Below, piece by piece: positions 8,849 to 17,251 of a DNA stretch of 64,000 nucleotides. A program made the position numbers and the translations under genes. Source of the stretch: Pontibacter russatus (GTDB taxonomy: Bacteria > Bacteroidota > Bacteroidia > Cytophagales > Hymenobacteraceae). The DNA lies in assembly GCF_009931655.1 (NCBI RefSeq), contig NZ_CP047984.1, positions 4,357,001-4,421,000 of the forward strand, read 5' to 3'. The number at the start of each line of letters is the position of its first letter. Positions within the stretch are counted from its first letter, which is position 1. A model generated the notes under the pieces. The model was not told where the DNA came from. It searched no databases and was given only the letters and a program-made list of their open reading frames with translations.

Positions 8849-9970
8849 ATGGAAGCGACCCATGCTCCGGCAAAGAGAGGCGGCACAAATGTGCTGGCCT
8901 GCCTGCGCTGTTGCTTCGTCGTCGCTTTGCTGGCCGGGGCATTTTCCTCCTGCATCACTTCCGCTTCCAAAACAGAGGCGCACCTGCGTACCCGGAATGT
9001 GGTGATAGTGGTTATCGACGGCCCCCGGTACTCGGAGACGTGGGGAAATACGCCGGGCCTGATCCCAAACATGGCTACCACGCTGAAGCAGAAAGGCGTT
9101 TTCTTCAGCAATTTCCAAAACGACGGCTTTACCTATACCAACTCCGGCCACGCCGCCATTACGACCGGAGTGAACCAGCCCATCGACAACTACGGCGATG
9201 AGTTTCCGGCAAACCCTTCCATCTTTCAGTACTGGCTGAAGGAAACAGGAAAACCCGCCACTGCCGCCTGGCTTATCTCTAGCAAAGACAAACTTCATAT
9301 ACTGGCCAACACCATGGACTCGCTTTGGCACGATATGTTTCTGCCGTCCGTAAACTGCGGCGTGAACGGGCCGGGCACAGGCTACCGGGCAGATTCGCTG
9401 ACGCTGGTGGAGGTGAAGCGGATTCTAACGGAGCACAGGCCAAACCTGGTGCTCATCAACTTTATGGAACCGGACGGGTTTGCCCATGCTGGTAACGCGG
9501 ACTTTTACAGAAGGGGCATCTCCAGAGACGACAAGCTGGTGAAAGAGCTCTGGGATTTCCTGGGCAAGGACAGCCACTACCGGAAAAAGACAGCCCTCCT
9601 CATCACCAACGACCATGGCCGCCATTTAGATGGCATAGACGGCGGCTGGCAGGAGCATGGCGACGGATGCGAAGGCTGCCGCCATGTCAGCCTACTGGCT
9701 CTGGGCCCAGATTTCCGGAAAGGGGTGGCAATAGACGCCAGCCGCACCCTGGTGGATATTGCCCCCACGGTGGCCAGGTTGCTCCATTTTGAGATGGATT
9801 CCGTAGCAGTGGTGCCCAGGCTGGATACCACAGTCTTGCAGGTCGCCGCCGACTCTGCGCGGCTGGCAGGGCCCACGCGCGATTCGCTGGTTATCGTGCC
9901 CCGGCTGGAGAAAACGGTGCTGAAGGGGCAGGTAATCAGAGAACTGTTCCCCGCCGGGAAGCTCCGCTGA
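8849..9970 (+). CDS. Alkaline-phosphatase-fold hydrolase, lipoprotein-like
   Basis: A 373-residue exported hydrolase of the alkaline phosphatase/phosphodiesterase superfamily. The N-terminal hydrophobic segment ends in FSSC (about Cys34), a likely lipobox. Metal-site motifs are present in the expected order: VVIDGPRYSETWG near 53, TNSGHAAITTG near 97 (nucleophile region), NFMEPDGFAH near 205, and ITNDHGRHLDG near 253 followed by CRHVSLLALGPD near 276. The C-terminus carries an odd internal repeat, DSVAVVPRLDTTVL then DSLVIVPRLEKTVL. Substrate could be a phosphomonoester, diester or sulfate. Confidence 0.75.
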   Translation: MEATHAPAKRGGTNVLACLRCCFVVALLAGAFSSCITSASKTEAHLRTRNVVIVVIDGPRYSETWGNTPGLIPNMATTLKQKGVFFSNFQNDGFTYTNSGHAAITTGVNQPIDNYGDEFPANPSIFQYWLKETGKPATAAWLISSKDKLHILANTMDSLWHDMFLPSVNCGVNGPGTGYRADSLTLVEVKRILTEHRPNLVLINFMEPDGFAHAGNADFYRRGISRDDKLVKELWDFLGKDSHYRKKTALLITNDHGRHLDGIDGGWQEHGDGCEGCRHVSLLALGPDFRKGVAIDASRTLVDIAPTVARLLHFEMDSVAVVPRLDTTVLQVAADSARLAGPTRDSLVIVPRLEKTVLKGQVIRELFPAGKLR

Positions 9971-10149
9971 AGTGTAGCCGGGATAGTTCCCGTCGCAATT
10001 ATTCTCCGCTGGCGCAAGCTGCGTCCTGCCTCCTGTCTAAATCCGGCAAATTTTTTATCCGGATTCCGCCTGTTAAACCTTTACATATATGCCCTACAGG
10101 TGAAAGGACCTCGCCCGGCAGCTTTTCGGGATTTAATTTTTAGCGCAAG

Positions 10150-11271
10150 ATGAGACGCATCCTCTGGTTTTTATACATGCTGGCAGTGGCATCCGGCCTG
10201 CCGTACCCGGTTTCGGCACAGGATGTAAATGGGCAGGGCAGGCAGGATTCGCTGCGGGTGGCAGGTACTGAGGCAGACGGTTTCGAGAATCCTTTGTTTA
10301 CGAGCGAGGACCTGCTACAGCTTACCCTCACGCTTGATTTCCAGGAACTCCTGAAAGACCGGGGCGAGGAGCGGGGGTATCATCCGGCCATTCTGAGTTA
10401 CAGAGACGCCGCCGGTGCTGAAGTGGCTTTAAACCTGAAAGTGATGGTGAGGGGAAACCACCGCCGCAACCCCGAAACCTGCAATTTTCCGCCCCTGCTT
10501 CTCAACTTCTCCCGCAAAACAACCCGGAATACTGTTTTTGAGCATGTGAACAAGGTAAAACTGGTGACGCACTGCCTGAACGAGTCATACATACACCGGG
10601 AGTACCTGGTCTATAAGCTATATAACACGCTGACAGAGAAAAGCTTCAGGGCCAGGCTTTGCCGCATTACGTACGAGGACCTGCACAGCAAGCGGAAAGT
10701 AGAGACGAAATACGCTTTCCTGATTGAGGATGACAAGGAGATGGCCAGGAGAAACCACGGCGAGATTGTGCGGAAAGAGCTTGTAGTGGGGATGGAGGGG
10801 ACAGATGAGCAAGCCATGGCCACCCTCGCCGTGTTCCAGTATATGATTGGCAACACCGACTGGTCCGTGCCTTACCGCCACAACATCAAACTCCTGTCCC
10901 TCGATTCGCTGGCTGCGCCTTTCCCGGTACCTTACGATTTTGATTACTCCGGAATCGTGGCGCCGCCCTATGCCATTCCTCCGGCCGAGCTGGGAATCTC
11001 CTCAGTGCGCCAGCGGCTGTACAGGGGCTACGATTTCCCGGACCAGGTATATAAGGAGGTTGTTAAAACTTTTGCCGCGCACCGCCCTGCTATATATAAC
11101 CTGTACCGAAATTACCCTTACCTGGAGAAAAGCGAGGTGAAGCGGACGCTCAGTTTCCTGGACGAGTTTTACGAAACGATGGATGATCCCAAAGACTTTG
11201 AGAGGCGGATTGTGCGGGTAGGGCAGAAGAACCAGAAAAACTATGTCGTGGTGAAGGGCCTGAAGGAATAG
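10150..11271 (+). CDS. Secreted protein with kinase-like (CotH/atypical kinase) signature
   Basis: A 373-residue protein with a signal peptide ending PVSAQ near residue 25. I do not recognise a named family, but IGNTDW (233-238; Asn235, Asp237) followed by VPYDFDYSG (Asp263, Asp265) looks like the catalytic loop and metal-binding pair of CotH-like and other atypical protein kinases, and the upstream MVRGNHRR and KVKLVTHC segments could hold the phosphate-binding part. The fold assignment is an inference. If right, it would phosphorylate envelope or secreted proteins. A bidirectional terminator overlaps its stop codon. Confidence 0.6.
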   Translation: MRRILWFLYMLAVASGLPYPVSAQDVNGQGRQDSLRVAGTEADGFENPLFTSEDLLQLTLTLDFQELLKDRGEERGYHPAILSYRDAAGAEVALNLKVMVRGNHRRNPETCNFPPLLLNFSRKTTRNTVFEHVNKVKLVTHCLNESYIHREYLVYKLYNTLTEKSFRARLCRITYEDLHSKRKVETKYAFLIEDDKEMARRNHGEIVRKELVVGMEGTDEQAMATLAVFQYMIGNTDWSVPYRHNIKLLSLDSLAAPFPVPYDFDYSGIVAPPYAIPPAELGISSVRQRLYRGYDFPDQVYKEVVKTFAAHRPAIYNLYRNYPYLEKSEVKRTLSFLDEFYETMDDPKDFERRIVRVGQKNQKNYVVVKGLKE

Positions 11272-11309
11272 CCTGACCTGAAAAATTAATGCATTCTCAG
11301 GTCAGGCTA
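11269..11309. terminator. Bidirectional terminator between convergent genes
   Basis: A perfect 13-bp stem (TAGCCTGACCTGA with TCAGGTCAGGCTA) around a 15-nt AT-rich loop. The left arm starts at the TAG stop codon of the upstream gene, and the convergent ABC-F gene ends 23 bp beyond. TATATAAG follows the right arm. Confidence 0.75.
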
Positions 11310-11331
11310 TATATAAGTTCGGGGGGAAAGC

Positions 11332-13215
11332 CTAAACTATCTCGGCCAGCTCCAGCCAGCGGAATTCCTTCTCCTCCAGGGTTTCATCTATCTGTTTCAG
11401 CTCCCTGGCCCAGGCAGCCAGTTGCGCGTGGTCGGTGGTGGTGCCGGCGTTCATGGTTTCGATGAGCTCTGACCTGCGCTTCTCCAGTGTGGCTATTTCT
11501 TTTTCCAACTGCTCGTACTCCTTCTGCTCGGCAAAAGTGGCTTTGCGCTTGTTGTTCGGCTGCTCAGGCTTTTTCTCTGCCGCAGGCGTGGCGGCCTTCT
11601 TTTCCTCCTGCTCCTGTTTATCCTGCTTTTCCTGTTCCTTCAGCCATTCGCGGTAGTCGGTGTAGTTGCCCGGGAAGTTGCGGATGCGCCCTTCGCCCTC
11701 AAACACAAACAGGTGCTCCACCAGCCGGTCCATGAAATAGCGGTCGTGGCTCACGATGAGCAGGCAGCCGCCGAAGTTGAGCAGGAAGTCCTCCAGGATG
11801 TTCAGCGTGATGATGTCGAGGTCGTTGGTCGGCTCATCGAGGATGAGGAAGTTCGGATTTTTGATGAGCACGCGCAGCAGTTGCAGGCGGCGCTTCTCGC
11901 CGCCGCTCAGCTTGCTCACAAAGGTGTACTGCTGTGCCGGCGCAAACTGGAAGTGCTGCAGAAACTGACTGGCCGTGATCACCTCGCCGTTGGCCATTTC
12001 CACCACTTCGGCTATCTCCTTCACAATATCAATCACGCGCTGGTCGTCCCTGAACGTCAGTTCGTCCTGGGTATAGTAGCCGAAAACGGTAGTCTGCCCT
12101 GCATCTATCGTGCCTGTGTCCGGGGCTAATTTACCGGTCAGCATGTTCAGCAGTGTGGATTTGCCCGCCCCGTTGGGCCCCACCACGCCAATGCGGTCTT
12201 TCTTCTTGAACACGTAGGTGAAGTCCTCCACAAGGTTTTTGCCGTCGAAGGATTTTGAGATGTGCTCCACCTCCATAATCTTGCCGCCCTGCCGCGTGGT
12301 CTTCACCGACAGCTCCATCTGCGGGCCGGTCACCTTTTTCGCTGCTTTCTCCTTCAGCTCCTCGAAGGCATCCACGCGGTATTTGGCTTTGGTGCCCCGG
12401 GCCTTTGGCATGCGCCTGATCCACTCCAACTCTTTGCGCATCAGGTTGCGGGCTTTTTCGGTTTCGGCCACGGCCGCTTCTTCGCGCTCCGCTTTCTTCT
12501 CCAGAAAATAACTGTAGTTGCCCTTGTAGGTATATAAATCGCCGTTGTCGAGCTCCACGATTTCGTTGGCCACCTTGTCGAGGAAGTAGCGGTCGTGGGT
12601 CACCATCAGCAGCGTGGTGTTCTGCGTCGAGAGCAGCCCCTCCAGCCATTCGATGGTGTCGAGGTCCAGGTGGTTGGTCGGCTCATCCATGATCAGCATG
12701 TCCGGCTCGTCTATCAGCACGCGGGCCATGGCCACGCGCTTGCGCTGCCCCCCCGAGAGGTTTTTCACCACCGCATCGAGGTTGTTGATGCCCAGTTTGG
12801 AGAGCACCTGCTTCACCTTCACCTCAAAGTCCCAGGCCTGCAGTTCGTCCATGCGCTCCATCAGTTCCTGCATTTTCTCGGCGCTGGTGTTGGGGTTGGC
12901 CATGGCTGCCTCGTAGTCGCGTATCAGGTCGAGGGTGGCGTTCTGGCCGGAGAAGATGTTCTGCTGCACGGTCTTCTCCTCGTCAAATACCGGGTTCTGG
13001 CCCAGGTAGCCGATGCTGATCTCTTTCCGTACGCTCACGCTTCCCTCGTCGGGGGGCAGAAAACCGGCCAGCACGTTCAGGAGCGTTGTTTTGCCGGAGC
13101 CGTTTACGCCCACCAGCACGATGCGCTGGCCCTGGCTGATGCCGAAGCTCAGGTTTTTGAAAAGCCAGCGGTCGCCGAAGCTCTTGGCTATATTGTCTGC
13201 AGATAGAAAATTCAT
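11332..13215 (-). CDS. uup: ABC-F family ATPase, Uup-like
   Basis: A soluble ATPase with two ABC cassettes and no membrane domain, the ABC-F architecture that acts on ribosomes or branched DNA intermediates. Cassette 1 has Walker A GVNGSGKTT, signature LSGGQRKRVAMARVL and Walker B LIMDEPTNHLDL; cassette 2 has GPNGAGKST, LSGGEKRRLQLLRVL and LILDEPTNDLDI. Between them is the charged linker (about 240-310), and the C-terminal 100 residues form a Lys/Glu-rich coiled coil as in Uup. Length 627 matches. A -7 box lies only four bases upstream of the ATG, so the message may be leaderless. Confidence 0.9.
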   Translation of the reverse strand: MNFLSADNIAKSFGDRWLFKNLSFGISQGQRIVLVGVNGSGKTTLLNVLAGFLPPDEGSVSVRKEISIGYLGQNPVFDEEKTVQQNIFSGQNATLDLIRDYEAAMANPNTSAEKMQELMERMDELQAWDFEVKVKQVLSKLGINNLDAVVKNLSGGQRKRVAMARVLIDEPDMLIMDEPTNHLDLDTIEWLEGLLSTQNTTLLMVTHDRYFLDKVANEIVELDNGDLYTYKGNYSYFLEKKAEREEAAVAETEKARNLMRKELEWIRRMPKARGTKAKYRVDAFEELKEKAAKKVTGPQMELSVKTTRQGGKIMEVEHISKSFDGKNLVEDFTYVFKKKDRIGVVGPNGAGKSTLLNMLTGKLAPDTGTIDAGQTTVFGYYTQDELTFRDDQRVIDIVKEIAEVVEMANGEVITASQFLQHFQFAPAQQYTFVSKLSGGEKRRLQLLRVLIKNPNFLILDEPTNDLDIITLNILEDFLLNFGGCLLIVSHDRYFMDRLVEHLFVFEGEGRIRNFPGNYTDYREWLKEQEKQDKQEQEEKKAATPAAEKKPEQPNNKRKATFAEQKEYEQLEKEIATLEKRRSELIETMNAGTTTDHAQLAAWARELKQIDETLEEKEFRWLELAEIV

Positions 13216-13219
13216 AGGG

Positions 13220-13227
13220 CAAATTTA
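13220..13227 (-). promoter_or_regulatory. Bacteroidota -7 box for the ABC-F gene
   Basis: TAAATTTG on the minus strand fits the TAnnTTTG consensus and ends four bases before the ATG at 13215. A TTG lies 24 bp further upstream, longer than the usual spacing. Confidence 0.45.
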
Positions 13228-13258
13228 GGCATTAATCGGCACAGGTGCAGGCAAAATA

Positions 13259-13290
13259 AAACAGGCCAGCCCTATATGGCCAGCCTGTTC
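13259..13290 (-). terminator. Intrinsic terminator after the RDD gene
   Basis: Read on the minus strand, AACAGGC pairs with GCCTGTT with further GCC/GGC pairing inside, and the right arm runs into TTATTTT. It lies 117 bp past the RDD stop codon and before the ABC-F promoter. Confidence 0.6.
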
Positions 13291-13406
13291 TACGTCGGAT
13301 GTTATATAGACCGCCGGCGGATGGTGTCGTGCCGCGTCAGCTTAATGGAAAACCCATATGCGCTTCCTGAAGAATGGGAGGGAAAAGAGCGCTTTTTCAG
13401 CGGGAT

Positions 13407-13910
13407 TCAGTTTGCCAACACTACTGTGCGGCACAGGTAATCGTGCAGGGCCTGCCTGCGGCGGGAAGTGCGCACCAACAGGAAGCCCAGGCCAAGCGTC
13501 ATCGCAGAAAAAACCATGGCGAAGTAGCGGAGGTTGGCGTGCAGGAAGCTGATGCGCCTGCCCCGGAGGTCCGCCACACGCAGGCCCAGCTGGTATTTGC
13601 CGATGGTGGCCTGCTTCTGCGACGATTGCAGCACCGTGAAGTAAAGCCAGTGCAGCGCCGGAAAGTAGGGGTTGTAGAACACTATTTTGCCAACCTCCAC
13701 CAGCTGGTTCATTGTGTCTCCTCCCTGGAAAATGTTCTCCCAGGTGTACAACTGCTGGGACGCGTCGCTCAGCCCGTACAGCACAAGCGAGTACGAGAAG
13801 ACAAGCAGCGTAGAATCCACCAGGAAGGCAACAAAACGCGCGGGAAGGCTGCCGTACAGGGCGGCGCTCTTAACAGTGGGCGTGGGCTCCAGGGTAAAAA
13901 CTGCTTGCAT
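13407..13910 (-). CDS. RDD family membrane protein
   Basis: A 167-residue inner-membrane protein of the RDD family. The defining Arg and Asp residues are visible: ARFVAFLVDS near 28 (R, D in the first helix), QATIGKYQLGLRVADLRGRR near 102 and RQALHDYLCRTVV near the C-terminus. Three hydrophobic helices are predicted (about 30-48, 78-93 and 130-147). The family includes putative Na+/H+ antiporters and proteins of unknown role; no specific function can be given. It is divergent from murI. Confidence 0.8.
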   Translation of the reverse strand: MQAVFTLEPTPTVKSAALYGSLPARFVAFLVDSTLLVFSYSLVLYGLSDASQQLYTWENIFQGGDTMNQLVEVGKIVFYNPYFPALHWLYFTVLQSSQKQATIGKYQLGLRVADLRGRRISFLHANLRYFAMVFSAMTLGLGFLLVRTSRRRQALHDYLCRTVVLAN

Positions 13911-14247
13911 AAAAGGGCTGCTGGTATACTGGTTATCGTTTGTTCTGCTACACTTTGGTCAGGCGCACGAGGGTTTAGGCAGTTCTATATTTCCCGGTTC
14001 TGACCCACAGGTCGGGAGGCGTTTGTCAATTTATTATCGAAATTACACTATTGTTTTAATCTAACAAATTTTTATAATTAAATAATTTAAAAATTTACTA
14101 TATAGTGTTGTTTTCTATTGAGAGGTAACCCTGCGGGCGAGGAAATGACTTCAGGCTCGGGCGCGATTCCAGTAGACGCACATAAATTGATGGTTGAGGC
14201 AACTCTTGCCTGGATTTTACTTAAATTCGCTGCTGATGGTGGAGGAT
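13911..14247. other. Divergent intergenic region between the RDD gene and murI
   Basis: A 337-bp spacer. The central part (about 14030-14115) is extremely AT-rich, with runs of A and T and a TATATA near 14100; it is the natural place for the two divergent promoters, but I find no clear TAnnTTTG box. No gene or RNA is recognised. Confidence 0.45.
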
Positions 14248-15051
14248 ATGAAACAACGGCCAATCGGCATTTTCGACAGTGGCATCGGCGGACTGACGGT
14301 GGCGCAGGCCATTATAAACGTGCTGCCGAACGAGCGCATCATTTATTTCGGCGACACGGCCCATCTGCCCTATGGCGACAAATCCACGGCGGCCATCCAG
14401 GCCTACGCCGTCAAAATATGCGATTTGCTGATACGGCAGCACTGCAAGGTGATTCTGATTGCCTGTAACTCGGCATCGGCGGCGGCATATGAGTTGGTGA
14501 AGGAATACGTGGGCAGCAAGGCCAAGGTGCTGAACGTGATAGACCCCACCGTGCAGCACATCGGGCAGCTATACCCCCGCAAGACAGTGGGACTGATCGG
14601 TACCAAGCAGACGGTGAACTCCAACGTGTACAAGAAGAAGGTGGACGAACTGGACCTGGGCATCACCCTCAAATCGCACGCTACGCCGCTGCTGGCCGCC
14701 ATGATTGAGGAGGGCTTTTTCAACGACTCCATTTCGGAGAGTGTCATCCACGCCTACCTGTCTGACCCGGCTCTGAATGGGATAGAGGCGCTGATACTGG
14801 GCTGTACCCATTATCCGCTCATCAAAAAGCAGATAGAGGGGTATTACAAGGGGGAGGTGGATGTGCTGGATGCCAGCCAGATTGTGGCGCAGCATGTGAA
14901 GGAGTATTTGGAGGAACATAACTTAGCATCAGAGAAACTGACAGGCGACCATACGTTTTACGTATCCGACTTTACCCGCTCTTTTGAGGAGAGCACGCGC
15001 ATTTTCTTCAAGCGCCAGGTGCAGCTCGAGCATTACCCGCTGTGGGAGTAG
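14248..15051 (+). CDS. murI: Glutamate racemase
   Basis: Converts L-glutamate to D-glutamate for peptidoglycan. Both catalytic cysteine motifs are present: ACNSASAA and GCTHYPLI, and the N-terminus carries DSGIGGLTV. With the ATG at 14248 the protein is 267 residues and begins MKQRPIGIFDSGIGG, as expected; a TTG at 14194 or ATG at 14236 would add unconserved residues. A GGAGG stretch lies just two bases before the chosen ATG, better placed for neither start, so start choice rests on alignment. Cytoplasmic; single-gene unit downstream of the AT-rich spacer. Confidence 0.95.
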   Translation: MKQRPIGIFDSGIGGLTVAQAIINVLPNERIIYFGDTAHLPYGDKSTAAIQAYAVKICDLLIRQHCKVILIACNSASAAAYELVKEYVGSKAKVLNVIDPTVQHIGQLYPRKTVGLIGTKQTVNSNVYKKKVDELDLGITLKSHATPLLAAMIEEGFFNDSISESVIHAYLSDPALNGIEALILGCTHYPLIKKQIEGYYKGEVDVLDASQIVAQHVKEYLEEHNLASEKLTGDHTFYVSDFTRSFEESTRIFFKRQVQLEHYPLWE

Positions 15052-15197
15052 GGGGTGCGTTGCGTCAATTACGAGTTACGAATTAAGAATGAGGAGTATA
15101 TATACAGTTAAGGGAATGGACAGGTAAATTATAGTCTATAGATTGTCTCCCGCTGATTTTCCGTACAGGGTATACTATCCTCCATAAAAAGACGAAA

Positions 15198-15746
15198 ATG
15201 AAAAAGCGATATCTTTCCGTCGGCGACTTCCGGCGCAACGCCTTCATTGTGGCCGCCGCCGCCTGCATGGGCCTGACCAGCTGCGACAACCCATCCAGCC
15301 AGAACGAATGGAACGCGGGCGGCGAGGTGGCCGTGCCCGACGGCATCATTACCGAGATGACGGAGGAAGCGCCGGACCAGTGGAAAATAACCGACGAGCG
15401 CACCACGGCCCCCGGCCAGAGCATGGCGATACTGAAGTACAGCGACGGTCGCGTAGACACCCTGCAGGGGCTGGAACTCGATAATAAATTACAGGATCTC
15501 TCCCAGAACCAAGGCACCTACCAGCAGGGAGGCTTCGGGATGAGCAGCGTGCTGTGGTGGAGCGCCCTCGGCTATATGGCTGGCCGTAACATGGCACCGC
15601 GTGCCGGCTACTATGCCAACCCGAACCTGATGAACCGCACCGACACCTGGCGCCAGAACGTGCAGACGTACCGCCAGCGCGCCACAGCACCCACCTCAGG
15701 CCGCAGCGGGTTTTTCAGGGGGCGCAGCGGCGGTGCCGGGGCCTGA
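15198..15746 (+). CDS. UPF0323-like lipoprotein
   Basis: A 182-residue exported protein with lipobox-like TSC (about Cys29) after a hydrophobic segment. The body has a short conserved domain (GEVAVPDGIITEMTEEA, then ILKYSDGRVDTLQGLEL) and a Gly/Arg/Ser-rich C-terminal tail with tyrosines. It resembles the UPF0323/YgiB-type lipoproteins found next to glutathionylspermidine-synthase-like genes, and the ATP-grasp gene does follow 31 bp downstream. The start (ATG 15198) follows an AT-rich leader. Function unknown; the pairing suggests envelope work coupled to the enzyme. Confidence 0.75.
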   Translation: MKKRYLSVGDFRRNAFIVAAAACMGLTSCDNPSSQNEWNAGGEVAVPDGIITEMTEEAPDQWKITDERTTAPGQSMAILKYSDGRVDTLQGLELDNKLQDLSQNQGTYQQGGFGMSSVLWWSALGYMAGRNMAPRAGYYANPNLMNRTDTWRQNVQTYRQRATAPTSGRSGFFRGRSGGAGA

Positions 15747-15777
15747 TACAGGGCTGCCTTCTTAAACTGGTTTATAT

Positions 15778-16956
15778 ATGGAAAAAGGAACTGTGCGCCT
15801 GACCACCCATGGCGGTGACGTGGAAACGGCTGTGCGTGGCCTTGGCTGGGAGTGGTGCGTGGAAGACGGCTGTGCCAACTACGTGCCCGGTGAGGCGGTG
15901 GTGCTGACAGAGAAAGAGGCCGACGCGTTGCTTGATGCCGCCGATACCGTATATGATATGCTGGTGCAGGCCGTGCCCGACGGTCTGCCCGATGCGTTTC
16001 TGCAGGTACTGGGCATACCGGAGAATCTGTGGCCGCTGGTGCGGCAGTCGTGGAACGACGAGCGGCACTGGCACCTATATGGCCGTTTCGATTTGGCGCA
16101 GACGCCGGAAGGGCCCAAATTGATTGAGTTCAACGCTGACACGGCCACATCTATCCCGGAAACGGCCGTGGTGCAGTGGGCGAGCCTGGCCGCTGCCGGT
16201 AAAAAAGACGCCAACCAATATTCCGGTTTATATGAGGCGCTGGTGGAGCAGCTCCGGACCTGGCGCATTCTCAACGATGACCTGCCGCCTGCCTTGCTGC
16301 TAACCTATATAGGGGCCAGCGCCGAAGACGAAACGAATTGCGCCGTGCTGGCGCAGGCTGCCCGTGAGGCGGGCTTCGATGCGCACCTCTGCCCGATAGA
16401 AGAGTTGAACATTTCCACGGAAGGCGCTGAAAAAGGCATATGGGCGCAGGTAGGTTCGGAGCAGTGGCAGCAATTTCCATTCCTCTTTAAGCTGCTGCCC
16501 TGGGAGCAGATTGCCTGGGAGGAGCCGGAGCTGCTCGAAAGCCTGGCGCTGCTCTCCCGCACGCGCAATGTCGTGGTTGCCAACCCGGCGTACACCCTGC
16601 TTTTTCAGAGCAAAGGCATGCTGGCCTGGCTCTGGAAAGCCTATCCCTACCACCCGCTGCTCCTGCAAGCCGATCTGGAGCCTTTGACCGGTAAGTATAT
16701 CCGCAAGCCTTACTTTGGGCGTGAAGGACAAAGCGTGGAAGTGGTGGACCGCGTGCGCGTCGCAAAAACAGAGGGTGAGTACGACGCCCAAAAGCAGGTG
16801 TACCAGCGCTGGTGCGAACTGCCCGAGGACAAGCAAGGTTATATATACCAGGCCGGTGTGTTCTGGGCCGGGGAGGGCTGTGCCATCGGCTTCCGCCGCG
16901 AGAAAGGCATCATCACCAACCTCTCGCAGTTTGTGCCGCATGTGGTGGAGGGGTAG
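15778..16956 (+). CDS. Glutathionylspermidine-synthase-like ATP-grasp ligase (YgiC/YjfC type)
   Basis: A 392-residue ATP-grasp amide ligase. The KLIEFNADTATSIPE segment near 117, the LLPWEQIAWE segment near 239 and the C-terminal GKYIRKPYFGREGQ motif near 304 are the hallmarks of the synthetase domain of GspS. It has no N-terminal CHAP amidase domain, so it matches the standalone YgiC/YjfC branch, whose products are not firmly known; true glutathionylspermidine formation should not be assumed. It is probably co-transcribed with the lipoprotein gene in front. Confidence 0.85.
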   Translation: MEKGTVRLTTHGGDVETAVRGLGWEWCVEDGCANYVPGEAVVLTEKEADALLDAADTVYDMLVQAVPDGLPDAFLQVLGIPENLWPLVRQSWNDERHWHLYGRFDLAQTPEGPKLIEFNADTATSIPETAVVQWASLAAAGKKDANQYSGLYEALVEQLRTWRILNDDLPPALLLTYIGASAEDETNCAVLAQAAREAGFDAHLCPIEELNISTEGAEKGIWAQVGSEQWQQFPFLFKLLPWEQIAWEEPELLESLALLSRTRNVVVANPAYTLLFQSKGMLAWLWKAYPYHPLLLQADLEPLTGKYIRKPYFGREGQSVEVVDRVRVAKTEGEYDAQKQVYQRWCELPEDKQGYIYQAGVFWAGEGCAIGFRREKGIITNLSQFVPHVVEG

Positions 16957-17000
16957 AGAAGTGATGCGGTTATATAAAATTATAACCTCGCGAGGGTGCT

Positions 17001-17124
17001 AAAGACCTCGCGGTGTCCGAAGGTCCCGCGAGCGTCTGCGCTATGAAGCTACGGCCTTTCTCACCAGACGCTCGCAGGAGCCCCCGAAATGCTTCGGGGC
17101 AGGTGCGCACGCTGCGAGGTCTTT
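17001..17124. repeat. Structured intergenic repeat, copy 1
   Basis: Bounded by an 11-bp terminal inverted repeat (AAAGACCTCGC at 17001 and GCGAGGTCTTT at 17114). Inside are nested hairpins: CTCGCGG/CCGCGAG, GCGAGCGTCTG/CAGACGCTCGC (11 bp, perfect) and CCCCGAA/TTCGGGG. A near-identical copy is at 21617-21737: 32 of 34 bases match in the left block (17004-17037) and 57 of 60 in the right block (17062-17121), while the middle (24 against 27 bases) differs. A palindrome CCTCGCGAGG stands just before it (16986-16995). It lies between the ATP-grasp gene and glycerate kinase. Confidence 0.85.
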
Positions 17125-17251
17125 CGCAACCGCAGTTTGTGTTTTTTCACCCCACCATTTTCTGAATCTATATATAAAAGCATCTTCAATTAGGCTGCTT
17201 CTATATAGTTTCGTAAGTTATACCGCCAACGGATATAACTGAAGATTTTCC

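Noticed and set aside
14030..14115. AT-rich stretch between the RDD gene and murI as a replication origin
   Set aside because: It lacks recognisable DnaA boxes or neighbouring dnaA/dnaN genes; a promoter region is the simpler reading.
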